From NCBI RefSeq assembly GCF_003945595.2, contig NW_024104421.1, positions 6,014,001-6,078,000 on the forward strand: 64,000 nucleotides of DNA. The letters are read 5' to 3'. Below, piece by piece: positions 1-12,262 of this stretch. Position 1 is the stretch's first letter; every line of letters starts with the position of its first letter. The translations under genes and the position numbers were made by a program. A model generated the notes under the pieces. The model had not been told where the DNA came from and did not search any database. It was given only the letters and a program-made list of their open reading frames with translations. This stretch comes from Pipra filicauda (taxonomy: Eukaryota > Chordata > Aves > Passeriformes > Pipridae).

Positions 1-2690
1 GGAAACGATAGCAACACTGCTGTGCACCCTTTTTTAGTTTCCTCTACTCATCTATAGATGGATTTGGCTCAAATAACCAGCATGTGGAAGAACCATGGAT
101 CCAGATTAAGAAAAGTGTAATCAGCAAACAAAAAAAATGGAGAATGTAAAGGAAATACTATAATCTACGGTGTCTGAGGATGTCTGGGGAACAGCACAGA
201 ATGGCACTAAAGAGCACAGAGGTTTAATTGTGAATAAGTGGAGCCACAGAAGTGTCCATTGACACATAAACCCAGTACAGATTTTTCAGCACAAATTCTA
301 CATAACATTCAGTCTTTGGAAATACACCCGCCCTGAGCTTACTTGCTTTGCAGAGGGAAATAAATGCTGTCAAAAGTTTCAGTGATCATGATAGCAATAT
401 TTGGCAAGACTAAATTCTCAAGACAGTCTGGGAAACTCCAGCCAAAAAAAATACTGTGGGCTATTTCTTAAAAATGATGTGGTTTAAAGGACAGAGACAG
501 AAAACTGCCTGTGCAATTCATCCATAACACAGCCTCTAGCACCAACGAGATCCAGGTTCAGAAAACAGATGCCGTCACCACTGCAGAACAGGGAAAAGCT
601 TTCTTACACAATGTACTGGGGCTTGTGAAAACTTCTAGGAGCTGAAGTAAGGTCACCTATTCTTTGTTTCTGGAAGATAATAAAAGGTATGAAATATTGC
701 CAGCCAGGGTTTTGAAGTTTGGATTTAAAACCTCCGGGAACTGGTTTTAAACCATGTGATAACTTCTTCATCTGCTGGGGGTTGCTTTAGGCTCATTATG
801 GCCTAAGGCAATTAGTAAAACACCTTTACCCACTCTCTGGGACCTTCATGGCTCCCTTGCATTGTGAGCATGGGCTATGAGGACAGTCTCATATCCTCCC
901 TCCTCCACCTTCCTGCATGGCTGTGCAAGGATGAAAACATAGTCAATCCCATGTAAAACAGCTGCAGTTGTTTTGTTTTGTTTTAAACTACCTGGTATTC
1001 AAGCAGAACTTGTCACTAGAAAGAGTATAGGGGAGTTCTCCTAGGGAGATGGGGCTGGGAGAAGAGACGGTCTGCCTTAGAAGACAGCTTGTTAAAAATC
1101 ACATGACTGGAAGTTTCCAAGGCTCTGGAGGAAAGGAAGCAATAAATCCAGCTGAAAGTCAGAAAAGGCAAGTATAAGCAGAGTTATATGTCAATTCTTT
1201 TTTGGAGTCTGGGCTAGACTGAAAAACTAAAGAAAAATCATCGAAATAATGTAATATGTGGTTTTGTCAGCAACATTTTGTAGATTCTAGATATTTGAAA
1301 GAAGTGATTTTGTTATAAAAAGATATGAGACTAAAACCCTGTCCCAAGCTTTGGAAAATTAAAATTGGATCAAATTTAGTGGTTTGGCACTGTCTCAAGT
1401 TGAATAGCTTGGACTGGGAAAGGGGCCAGTAGAACGTCATAGCCAGGAGAAACAAAGAACAAGAGGTATGTGGTGTAGCCATTGCACATCAGCTAGTGGC
1501 CCAGAACAGCTTATGCTAAGGGGAAGAAGTATGGGTTCTCAACCTGTAAATATTCTTTTTCCTCCAAAGACCTTTCTGTCTCCTCCACAGCACTCGTCAA
1601 GGCTCCCTAAGTTCAGTGAACGATCACAATGTCCTGTTCTAGTCAGACACTACAGGAATTAAAAATGTTCCTTAGTCCAAACTCACATGTAAGTTGTATT
1701 TTCAGAAAGGTCAAAAGCAACAGGGAGGAATTTAAAGTAAATATAGAAGAATGTTACTGCAATTTTTTTTTATCACACAAGTTAGTCCATGCATAAAAAA
1801 GAAACCAAGAAACCAGCATACAATCAAACATCTGTGCTGAATTGACAGAGGCCTGTCAGCAGTGGGAAAATGTAGTTGCTGCTGACCTGATTAGGTCTTT
1901 ATTCAAATACATTCCTATTTTCTTCGCTAAAGTTGATGCTGTCATCAAAGGAAGCCCCAAGTAGTAAAGCTAAAAGCCTGAGCCTCCCCAAGTGAAGCTC
2001 ACCAATCTATGATGTGATCAGGATAGGTTTGCATAAACCACCTTTACATGCAAAAAAGCCTATTGCAGCACGGTGCTGAAGTTGACTCCTTGCTAATTCT
2101 CTCTCTCTTCTGAGTATCAGGGCCAGATCCCAACTTTGAGGCTCATTTTCCCTTCTATGTGCTTTAACAAATCCCTGTTGCACTTTGCTGCAAGGAACTT
2201 GTTGCAGCTGGTGCATTCTCCTGCACCAGCAAAATCAACAGCCTTCATGGTTACCCTGAGTATTAAGGCTGCAGGTGTTGATCAACACTGGCCCTGCTCT
2301 TTCTGCATGCCAAACAGTGGGTAAACCTGCATGCCACAAGGCAGGGTGTTGGACCACGGCTTTGGTTAAATTGAGAGGAGAGTGTGATTGATGTTTGTCA
2401 TTCTCTGTTCTTCCTAGCAATCCCAGGCAAAGGAGATGCTCTGAAAAACAAAACAAAACAAACAAAAAAAAATTCAGAGCTATCTCTGCATGAGTCAGCC
2501 TGGGGAGAGTATTACTGTGGCTACTCAGCACTCTGTCCAGGCTGACTTTGTTGAGTGCTGCATCAGCAAACACACACTGATGTTTACACAAGCAACAGTT
2601 TGGCACAATCAGGACAGATCAATAGGGTGAAGAATACACTGCTGGGGGCATAACCATACTATGTGCAGTTTTACTTTGGACTAGATATAA
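1..2690. other. Intergenic, no gene seen
   Basis: Only short overlapping open frames on both strands. A GTTTT-rich patch lies at about 970-985 and an A/C-rich patch at about 2443-2471. No recognisable repeat family or exon. Confidence 0.7.
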
Positions 2691-3225
2691 TGTCATGGTT
2701 TAACCCCAGCTAGCAACTAAGTACCACACAGCCTCTCGCTCAGTCCCCTTTGGTGGGCTGGGGCAGAAAGCTGGAAGAGTAAAAGTGAGAAAACTCATGT
2801 ATTGAGGTAAAGGCAGTCTAATAGGTAAAACAAAAGCTGTGCATGCAAGCAAACCAAAACAAGGAATTCATTCACCACTTCCATGGGTAGGGAAGTGTTT
2901 AGCCATCCACAGGACAACAGTGCTCCATCCCGTGTAACAGTTATGTGGGAAGGCAAACGCCATCATTCTGAATGTCTCTCCCCTTCCTTCTTCTTTCCCC
3001 TAGTTTTTATTCTGAACATCCCTTTGGTCAATTGGGATCAGCTGTCCCAGCTGTGTCCCCTCCAAAATTCTTGTGCACCTCCAGCCCACTTACTGATGCA
3101 TTGGTGTGAGAGGCAGAAAAGTCCTTGACTCTGTATGAACTCTACTCAGCAGTATCCAAACCATCCCTGAATTATCAACACTATTTCCATCACAAATCCA
3201 AAACACAGCCCCACACCAGCTTGTG
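2691..3225. mobile_element. Solo LTR of an avian endogenous retrovirus, diverged
   Basis: The element begins TGTCATGGTTTAACCCCAGC, which I recognise as the start of an LTR family widespread in bird genomes. Further matching blocks follow in the expected order: GTACCACACAGCC with CTCGCTCAGTCCCC, then ATCCCTTTGGTCAATT, CAGCTGTGTCCCCTCC, CTTGTGCACCT, AAAAGTCCTTGACT, and near the end AATCCAAAACACAGCCCC. No gag, pol or env-like frame flanks it, so it looks like a solo LTR left by recombination. The right end is eroded and I could not find a clean target-site duplication. Proviral orientation is not certain. Confidence 0.8.
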
Positions 3226-3994
3226 TCCTGAATCAAACATCCCCAATGTGAATATGACCACAGCAAAGTCCTGATTAAATCTGCCAAACTTCAACCAGTG
3301 AACAGAAATCCGTAACTTCTCTCTGGAGCCCCTCTCTCTTCATTGACTTCCAGGAAACAGAATGCAATCAAGCTCCTTCAGCATCTTAGCTTAAAGTTCA
3401 GTGGTGTGAGTGTTGACCCCGCTCCATGGGCCTACTCTCACTTAAAATAGGTTCTGCTGACATTCGGGACGTACCACATGAACTTGCTGGTTTGTTTGTT
3501 TTGATGCTTGACCTTCGCCTTATTTTGTATTGTCCTTATTCTTAATGTAAAAATAACAAACTAAAATAACAAAATAAAAATAACAGACAAAAAATTATCT
3601 CCCTGCTAATATTGAACTTTTATACCTGAAGGGACTGTTATAATAACAAGGCAAGCTTTCCAAGCAGCAAACCCCAAAAGATTTCAGACTTCCTTTTTTG
3701 TTGCTTATTAAGACTTCCGACAGTCTTTTATTTTTATTTTTTTAATATCCGTTTTCCTTCCACTGTCTAGCATCTCTCAGTCATTTTTTAAATTTAAAGC
3801 ATGTGTGTCCCAAATATGATTTTATGGCAATGCATCTTGTCCTAACCTGTGTTCTTCTTTGTTTTCATCTTTTGTATTGAAGTCACTGAAATTTTCTTCC
3901 ATATTTTGCATTATTTAAATGGCTATGGGAAAGCAGTGCAGCTAATAAGACACATCGGACACTTTTTCCTATCAAAGAGTAAGCCCAACTGTGA

Positions 3995-4020
3995 AGCTTG
4001 AGCAGCTTGAGCAGCTTGGG
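3995..4020. repeat. Short 9-bp tandem repeat
   Basis: AGCTTGAGC occurs twice in tandem (3995-4003 and 4004-4012), followed by a partial copy AGCTTGGG. Confidence 0.85.
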
Positions 4021-5550
4021 CTGTACAGAGCTCATTAACCTCATACATTAGAAGCAGTGTGCCACAATTATTGAAGCAGCTGTGAGCGGAGGAGCTAAAA
4101 GGTGGCTTTGAGCTCTCTCCACAGGACCAGGGCCATGGGCAGGCTCCAACAGTGGAGAAAACACTCCAGGCTCTGGGGAGGAAAAGGATACAGCACAGCC
4201 CTCTTCTCCCACAGATTTGTACTACCTGTTCTTTTCTGTGGTAGTGGACAATTTCCCCCACCTTTGTCCTCTGACTCCATGCCCTGACCCCACAGCTGCA
4301 CGTCACTTTTCTCTCATCTTCTCTGCCTCATGGTGCCTCTCACAGCAGGATTCCTGAGCAACAGCAGCCCAGTAATACTCATGTCCAAATGTCTGTTTGA
4401 ACAGCTTCACTCTTCCAAACTATATAAATAATCCAAGGATGTGCTGTAGAGCATTTGATCTCTGACCAAGCCATTAGTTGCTATTATCTAGATTTCGTTT
4501 TGTAGTGATAATATAACTGAATTCTCTTGGATATGAAGTCTCGTGGGCTTGCTCTTTGCCAAGAGCCAGAGACTGATGCCCTGGTGACACAAGTTTTCTT
4601 CTGCAAGTTCTAATATTCTTTTTTTCCCCCTTAATTTTCATTTGTGTCTCTTCTGATCAACATGCATATCCTTTTCTTAAAAAGTTCCCATATTAGTATG
4701 GTATTAGTTAGCTGGGCTGTGCTGTTTTACTTTGGGTAAGAGTTAGCCAGCTGTGGCTGGGAAAAATCTACCAGACTGGCAGTTTTCAGTAATAAATCTC
4801 CTGGCTGAATGTATCTTCTCAATCACAGAACTACAAAGCCCACACAAGTCTTTAGATCAGAAAGTTGAACTTGTCCATTGAAAGTTTTGGTCCTTCAGTG
4901 TTCAGGCTGGGGACTTGCCTTTGTATGGTGACCTCCTGAATATTCTCTCAAACATCTGATCATGCAGGCACCTGCCCTTCATTTTGCACAATGTATGTGA
5001 AGGTATGGTTTGATATTTTCCACATTTTCCCACAAGATGGCACAATATTCTTATGAACAGTGCATGCTAAAATATGGAAAGCTTTCTGCGTATGACAGTA
5101 ATACAAGAAACGAAATGAACACACTCTGTAGAAGTCTGAAGTTGCTTTATTTCACTCATAATTAGTTGATTTACTCTGACCATTTATCTTGGAGAATTTT
5201 GCCTTCTCTCTTAATTTCTTGTTCTCCTCCCATCGCTTCCTCTCCCAGTCCTCGGAGGACCTGTGTCCATGCCTTGACAAGGTGGGCTTCCCACAGGCTG
5301 GAACTTCACTGTGTGATTCTTAAAGGACAACTTTTGGAAACTGTGCCCTTTTTGGCTTGATGTTCACTTCATCTTGTAGGTAAAGGACAAACCATTTCTG
5401 GTGTTCAATGCGGTGAATACTTCGAGGTCCATGCTGAGCATAGGGAGAAGAGCAGAGACAAGTGTGTTTCTCATAAAAAAGATGTTTAGAAAACTTGGAG
5501 TTATTTTCTGTTTGGGTTAGTTTTTTGTGTGAGTTTTGGTGGGGTTTTTT

Positions 5551-5587
5551 TGGTTGTTGTTTGTTGTTGTTGTTGTTGTTTGTTTTT
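5551..5587. repeat. (TTG)n-rich tract
   Basis: GGTTGTTGTTTGTTGTTGTT and its continuation lie inside a wider T/G-rich region (about 5515-5620) with T and G runs. Open frames read across it are artefacts of low complexity. Confidence 0.9.
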
Positions 5588-8500
5588 TTCTGGTGGGGGG
5601 GTGAGGTGGAGTTTTTCTGGTGCAAGATGTGCCATCAGTTATCCCTTGTTTCGCATCTGTGGTGACACACTTTTCATACTTCAGACCTCCTGACAAAGTT
5701 GTTGCAATCTGCACAGGAAGGCATTGGAATCCAATATTTTTGGCAATGATCTATGTACAGTTTAGTGACAGAATTGGAAAATTTTTTTTGAGATATGTTC
5801 AACTTTGAACAAAAATAAATTTGAAATTACTTCTAATTTCTGTTATGAAGCATTCCTTGGAGTTGTTTCTTTCTGAGTTAGTACTCCAAACCACCCCATG
5901 AACAAAACTTGTGATGTATTTTCATGGGTAAAGTTTTGGACTGGGTGACATACCTTAGATGTCCTAGGGGTTGTGGTCAAGGAAGAAAATCTGCAGTGTG
6001 AAGTGCCTGCCTCAGTTTAGTTTTAAAAAATTTCAAAAATTAGCATTTTGCTATGACATGAAAATGTCTACATAAATTTCAGACTGTTTTTCCTTTTGGA
6101 ATGGGAGAAAAATAGTCAGAATATTTCATAGCATAGTGAGCCTTTGACACAGTTTTGGCCAAGTTATTAACCGAAGTCATTCACATTGAGTAGCCCTGTC
6201 ACAGAAAACACAGAACCCTGCAATAGCATCAACATTCAAGAGAGCAAGATGTTACATCTCCCAGTGCCTCTACTCACGTAAACAGTTTATTCCATTTTTC
6301 CTCTCCTTTAGTCTCAAGAAAGACCTAATTTTCCCTGAAAAAAAAGAAAAGAGAATCAATTACATCAAGTGAGAAGGAATTTTCTTAGGTCTTAAAGGAT
6401 ATCTTAATATTTAAAAAAAAGTCTTAAGATGTTTAGATGGAGAGTTGGTTTGGTCATCTTCTTCAGTTTTTTTGTGTAGTGGATGTGGCCAAGCAGCATG
6501 CCTCAACCTCTTTTGCCTGCATAGCTCTGTCGATATATTGTGTAATTAAACATAATGCAAGGTATGCTTCTACTGTACACACTCCTCATATCCTGGACAT
6601 ATGTCTCTGTTTTTTAATATGTGGCAAATAGCACTACAATTTCATTCTGTTCTTCAGAGAAAATAAAGGCAGAGCTCACTGATATCAATTTCATAGAATT
6701 AATAAGAAAATAAGCTGCTAGCCTCCCTTATTAACTTAGCCAAAATATTTTTCATCATATGCTTGCAGAAGCATAAACACATCAATAAGCCTATTTGATT
6801 GTGACATAGGATTATAGTTATCAAATCAGGTGGAAAGAGAGAGAGAAAGACAGAGGGAGGTAATGTTTCAGCACCCTACCCAGTGCCTAAGTATTTGAGT
6901 CAATAAGATCAGTAGCGGGAGGAGAAGGACCTGGGAGAAACAGGCAGCTAATCAACTACTCTCCTGTTGTCTGTAAGTCTTTTTTTTTCCCTCAGACCTA
7001 ATAACAGACACTGAAAAGCAGGTTCACCATTAGTGCTTTCCTTTTTTTCTTGCACACCATGAACTTTTTTTCTCTTCCTTAAAGTTTGCTATGGATTTTT
7101 TCTGGAAAACACATGCTGACCTGCTGCAACAAGTTTCACTGTTAGAGACTCAGCACTGCTCCTCTTTGGGTAGGAATGTCCCATTCCTGTGCCTCTGTAA
7201 TGCCATTGCATCCCTTCTCCCAGGCAGAATGACTGTAGGACATAATCGTCTATTCAGAAATGTGTTCTATTTGAACCCTTCAAATCCTATTATGTCGGAA
7301 TTCACATGACTTATTTCTCATGCTCTATTACAGGCCAAGCTTCTTTATCCCACCCTGTATTTCCTCTAGATCAGTGCAGCTTCATCTCAAAGCAAGTGAC
7401 AAGCCAGAGACCTTCAGCGCCACTGGCAGAGCTATGTTCATTTTGAATTGACTTCAAATAAAATTTCAACTGAGTTCAATAAAACAAACATTCTAATTTG
7501 GGAACATCAACACTGTTTATTTCAGTCAAAAATGTTAGAAAAAAATATGTCAAGTTTCCAAGATATTATTTTAAAAAGAAAATGATAACATATGATCAAT
7601 TCCTTTGGAATGGAAACTGTGATTCACAGTCTTAGTCTGCCCAAACTGGGCCCTGTCGCCCCCACCTCATTGGCAAGGACAACCACAGACCCTGAAGCAA
7701 CTCTGGACTGGCTTGTGCCCAAGCTGTTGAAGACAAGCAGTTCACAGCCTCCTGGCAGAGAGCACACCAGCTATGTGCATGCTGTCTGAGCTTTGGTGTA
7801 CACGGCCCCTCTTTTTGGGGCCCCTGTTGCCCTGGTTTGCATATAAGTGTTCAATCCTGGGTCCAGAGTGATGAAAGGACAGCAGTGAGTGATGCAGCCA
7901 GCAGTGAGTTCTCTTCACAGCTAAAGGTGTGTCGTGTATCCTCTTTTATGACAGGGCATATGTGAGGCATTTCTACAGAGAGAGGCTGGAGGAGGAAACC
8001 AAACTTGTTCTGAGGCAAACGATCCTGCCAGTTGCATCCTGCCCTTCTGCTGAAGGAAATAATTTGACCCTGTCCACCAGGGAGTGAACAAGCTTGTATG
8101 CAATATGGAAAAGCAGAGGACAAGGATTCTGTCCTTGTCCTTGTCTGTCCCAAGAGACTCTTATTCAGAGCCAGGTATTTGAAACTGGTCTTCTGAGGTC
8201 ATAGACCTCAAATTCCTTCCTTTTTCCAGTCATGGCAAGATGGAGAGATCTGGAGATGAGAGAAAGTCCATCTGAAACTTCTTTTAGCTATGAGGGTTTT
8301 TTTTAAAAAAGGACACTCAGAAGGTGTTTTGACTCCTGTACATATCATTTCAGGAATACTTTCATGCCTCACCTACTGTTTCTATCTCACCCTCTCACTA
8401 GACCTAAGAGAGAGAGGCTTGCCAATAAACAGTCACATGTTATGAAAAACAGAGAAAAGGGCATATGAAGTTATGGCCACACATTTTCCTCTCTGAGTAA

Positions 8501-8601
8501 TGAAATGAAAATAAAGAATGGGATATAAATTTTAATACAGGCATCGGTGAAACAGTTTATGACCTCCTGCTGTGCATCTGTGGCAAGGTCATGTGGATTA
8601 G

Positions 8602-8945
8602 TAGTGTATCGGGTTTCCATGGTAGAGTTTTGGTAGCAAGGGGGACTACAGGGGTGGCTTGTTTGAGGAGCTGCTAGAACTTTCCTCTATGTTTGAAAGA
8701 GCCAGTGCCAGCCAGCTCCAAGACAGACCCACCACTGGCCAAGGCTGAGCCCTTCAGCAACAGTGGTGGCATTTCTAGGATAACACACAAAGAAAGGAGG
8801 GGGAGAAATCCTGCACAAATGCAGCGAAGAAAGGAGTGAGATACATGAGAGGAACAACTTCTGCAAACACTGGGGTCAGTGAAGAAGGAGGGGAAGAAGG
8901 TGCTCCAAGTGTAGAAGCAGATTTCCCTACAGGCCGTGATCCTTA
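8602..8945 (+). mobile_element. Avian LTR-retroelement fragment
   Basis: Blocks such as GACTACAGGGGTGGCTT, GAGCTGCTAGAACTTTCC, AGAGCCAGTGCCAGCC, GCTCCAAGACAGACCCACC and AAGGCTGAGCCCTTCAGC occur in the same order as in an LTR-type repeat that is common in birds. The match continues through GGATAACACA, AGGAGTGAGATACATGAGAG, GGTCAGTGAAGAAGGAGGGG and AAGGTGCTCCAAG, then fades after about 8945. No coding remnant or second LTR is visible. The family assignment is from memory. Confidence 0.7.
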
Positions 8946-11900
8946 TGTCAACCCGCAAGCCTTTCATTATATTCTCCCACCCATGTACATTTGAGGAGGG
9001 GATAGAGTGGCTTTGGTGGGCACCTGGCATACAGACAGGGTCAACCCACCACAACTAGTTACCTTTCTGCTACTACATGATTTTTCCCAGCAAGCTCTTG
9101 AGAAGAACAGTGGCTGTTGAAAAGATAAGACGCAATTTTTAAGACAGAATTTAAGAGAGGTTGTTGGGTTTGGGGCTTTTTTATGTCACCTTAAACAATC
9201 TTTCCTTCCTGTTCTTCTTCATTCTAATCACTTGGGATTTAAATGTATTCAAGTCATGGAGAGATAAAAGAATGAATGTGATTGCAATATCGTGTCTCCT
9301 GTGTCTCAAGCACAAGCAGCGAGTTTCCTCCTGAGCAAGGTTATTCTTTTCAGGGTGGGGAAGGATAAGGAAAAATTTGATTTTCTTTCATGAGGGACTT
9401 GTGAGGCACATTGAAAGCCCCTGTGTTGCATAACCCCTGTACTCTAGTGTTGCACACAATGCTAGTCCTTGTCATTTCCTCATGCTGCTGCACTGCAGTC
9501 TCCTTTCACATTTCCTTCTGCACCTACCCAAGTCCAAGGAAAGAAAGACTGTGTAGGACACAGATGACACTACAGGAGGGCCAGCAGCAAGACTAGACTT
9601 TGCAGTAGGCAGCACTCATTGCTGTGAAGAAACATGCTTTTCTGTAGCACCTTTTCCCTCATTACTTGTGAAGCCTGGGCCATCCAGGGTGACTTTGAGA
9701 GGCAGCCCCTCAGCCCCACCCAAAAGGCTGTGTCAGCTCATTGGGCTGGTTCCCACCAGGACTAGGAGCAAATCACTGATGCCAACTCCACTGGGAGGGA
9801 GAAGCCATGGGATAAAAGAGCCAGAGAGTTCCAGAGGAGGGGTAACCACTAACATCTGTCCTCAGGGATGCCAAACATAGAGTCGTAGGTTTTCATCCTA
9901 CGCAGCGTAGTTGGGTTCAGGGGCTTCAATTCTTGCAGCCATCAATTGTATCTATGACATTGGACCTGGTAATTTCCCTGCAGCTGGGGGAAGCCAACCT
10001 CCAGATCACCCTGCTGCTTTTAATAACACAATAAGGAAATCCCCTTGGGATAGGATTTTACAGACAAAATGCTTAAACTCAAAGAAGAGTGATCAGCTTC
10101 TTGACCTCAGGCCAGTCTGCAGGATGGAGAATTAGGTCTATGCTGAGATCTGAAAGGCACTTAATGAAGCAACTAGACTTTGCCAAGCGGGGGAAATAAG
10201 GCAGTCCCAAGTGAAGGTCCTGGAGCATGATGATGCATTGGCACTGTCAACTTGGTAGAGCATCCAGAGTACTAAATTAAATACATTTGAGGCAGAAAAG
10301 AGTATGAAACCCTATTTTAGAGAGTGCAAAACATCGTCTAATGTGGTGACTAAATTAATGACTTCATTTTACAAGTGGGAAGACCTCACTGGATAACCTC
10401 ATTTTATCTGAGTTTTCCAGAGCAGGCACCATTCACTCAGACAAATTATTTGTAGGCATCCTTGGGCAATGCTGAAGCAAAAGATGAATGGATGCAGTGG
10501 ATGGGTGATAGCACAGGAACCCTGGTCCCAAGGGAGGAGCTCTGGTTCCATGATATCACCTTCAAGGCAAATCAAAAGTCATTGTAGCACTGAAATGTTG
10601 ATCCACATTTAGAGTACTATATTACATCATTGATAGTTGCTAAATATGATTAATGCTATGTTGATCTTGAAGGAAAGTGTGTTGGTACCTTCAAGAAATT
10701 TTTGCAAAAGCCAATTGTGCTCAGTTGACTTGCCTAAAGTTGATATTATATGAAATATATTATTTGGCATTTGGATAATGAGTGAAACAAACCACACCCA
10801 AGTGACATTTTGATTTTTCCAGTGTGTGACTCCAGCTTTGTGAAGAAGACTAAAATTGTGTCAGATAGGAACTGTGTCATCCCTTTTGACATTGTCGTGA
10901 ATAATAATGGCTAAACAACTTTGTATTGGGCATACAAAACAGCACTTTCAGATTTGCAGAGAGAATAGATTACCTAAAGATGGTAATTTAGTAAGGTAAA
11001 TTTGGATCTCAACTAAAGGGCACTCAAGCAATGTAAATGATAATACTTGTCTCTGTGGATTTTACCTTTAAAGAGTACATATCTCTGATTTTTCTTTCCC
11101 TCTATAGACTGAGGAATATGCATTGCCATATAGCCTCTTATTGTTCCCATCAGATGCTTACTCTGAGAACTGCTCTAACCAGGATTATATTGAAACTAAA
11201 TTAAATTTACATTCAAGAATACATTACATCTGTGGGGTTTTGTTGGCTTTTTTTATTAAGTTACCTTTCTAGAACCAAGCCAGTCAAAAAGAAAGAAAAA
11301 AAAAAGGGTGGGGGAGTTAGCTTACTTGCAAATACTTTGCATTGAAACATCCCTAATGTAGTAATCTAGACCTCAGCCCAAATGCTAATGCAGACTTGTA
11401 CTGTCCCAGTGGGGAAACTTTAGCAATATTACAGAAACTATGGTGAAAATCTCATCAAAGTGGGAATATCTCGTGTGCTGAAAAAGGTAGAGTGCTCTGG
11501 GCTTTTAAATTATTGCTCTTTATGCTTTTTTATGTTAGAAATATACAGACAATGCAGCAATTTGTCTCTCTCTGCTGCTGTAAAGTGGGATAGGAAAATC
11601 TATCAGTGTCCTACCTTCAAATTTCTCATTTCTGAAACTCAGGTCAGTTCTGTGTCTGTGAATGAACCCCTTTCATTTTCATGACTAATAATGGTAACAA
11701 TATGTATTTCTCTTTCATGGTAATTTTAAAATTCTGAGCATACAAAATTGCATATAAAAAGAAATACAGCATGATATTTCCTCTGGAAAAGGAAACAGCT
11801 TTTAAATTCCAGAGAAATAATAATGGTTTTTGTTTGTTTTGAAATGGAATTGAAGTCAAGCCCTGTGCGCTCTTGCAGAGCACACACTAGAGCAAAGAGA

Positions 11901-12226
11901 CTGGCTACTGCAGTTTGCCTTTGACATCCTTCTTGAAAAGTCAAGGTTTAACCTCCAGGACTGTATTTTTCCTGTTCTGTTCCCTTGATGAGGCTTTGTA
12001 CCACTTACTTCCCTCTGCCAATATGGTCAAAGATTACTGATGGCAATGTTAGTAGGAGATAATTAACAGTGTTTGAGTTTGGGTGGGGTTTTTTTTGTTT
12101 ATGCCTTGCTAAGGATTTTTTCTTCCGATGATTGTTTTAAATTTGATAATTGTGCATTTCCTGATTCACTTAAAAAAAAAAATAAAAGAAGCTAAAGTGG
12201 GTTTTTCTGAGGTTTTTCTTTTGATT

Positions 12227-12262
12227 TGTTTGTTTGTTTGTTTTTTCTTTGTTTCGTTTTTT
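12227..12262. repeat. (GTTT)n / T-rich tract
   Basis: Several GTTT units run into a T-rich stretch. An A-run with one interruption lies just to the left at 12172-12187. Confidence 0.85.

Larger units (their letters stand above)
3226..8601. other. Intergenic, no gene seen
   Basis: AT-rich sequence with short tandem repeats at 3995-4020 and the TTG tract at 5551-5587. Open frames up to 127 codons (3923-4306, minus) have no family resemblance and overlap frames on the other strand. Confidence 0.7.

Noticed and set aside
3923..4306. Minus-strand open frame of 127 codons containing QAAQAAQASQ
   Set aside because: The repetitive part comes from the local 9-bp tandem repeat, and three different frames overlap here. 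No sign of a protein domain.
5320..5714. Q/N/K/T-rich minus-strand frames resembling low-complexity proteins
   Set aside because: They are translations of the TTG/T-rich simple tract, not a coding region.
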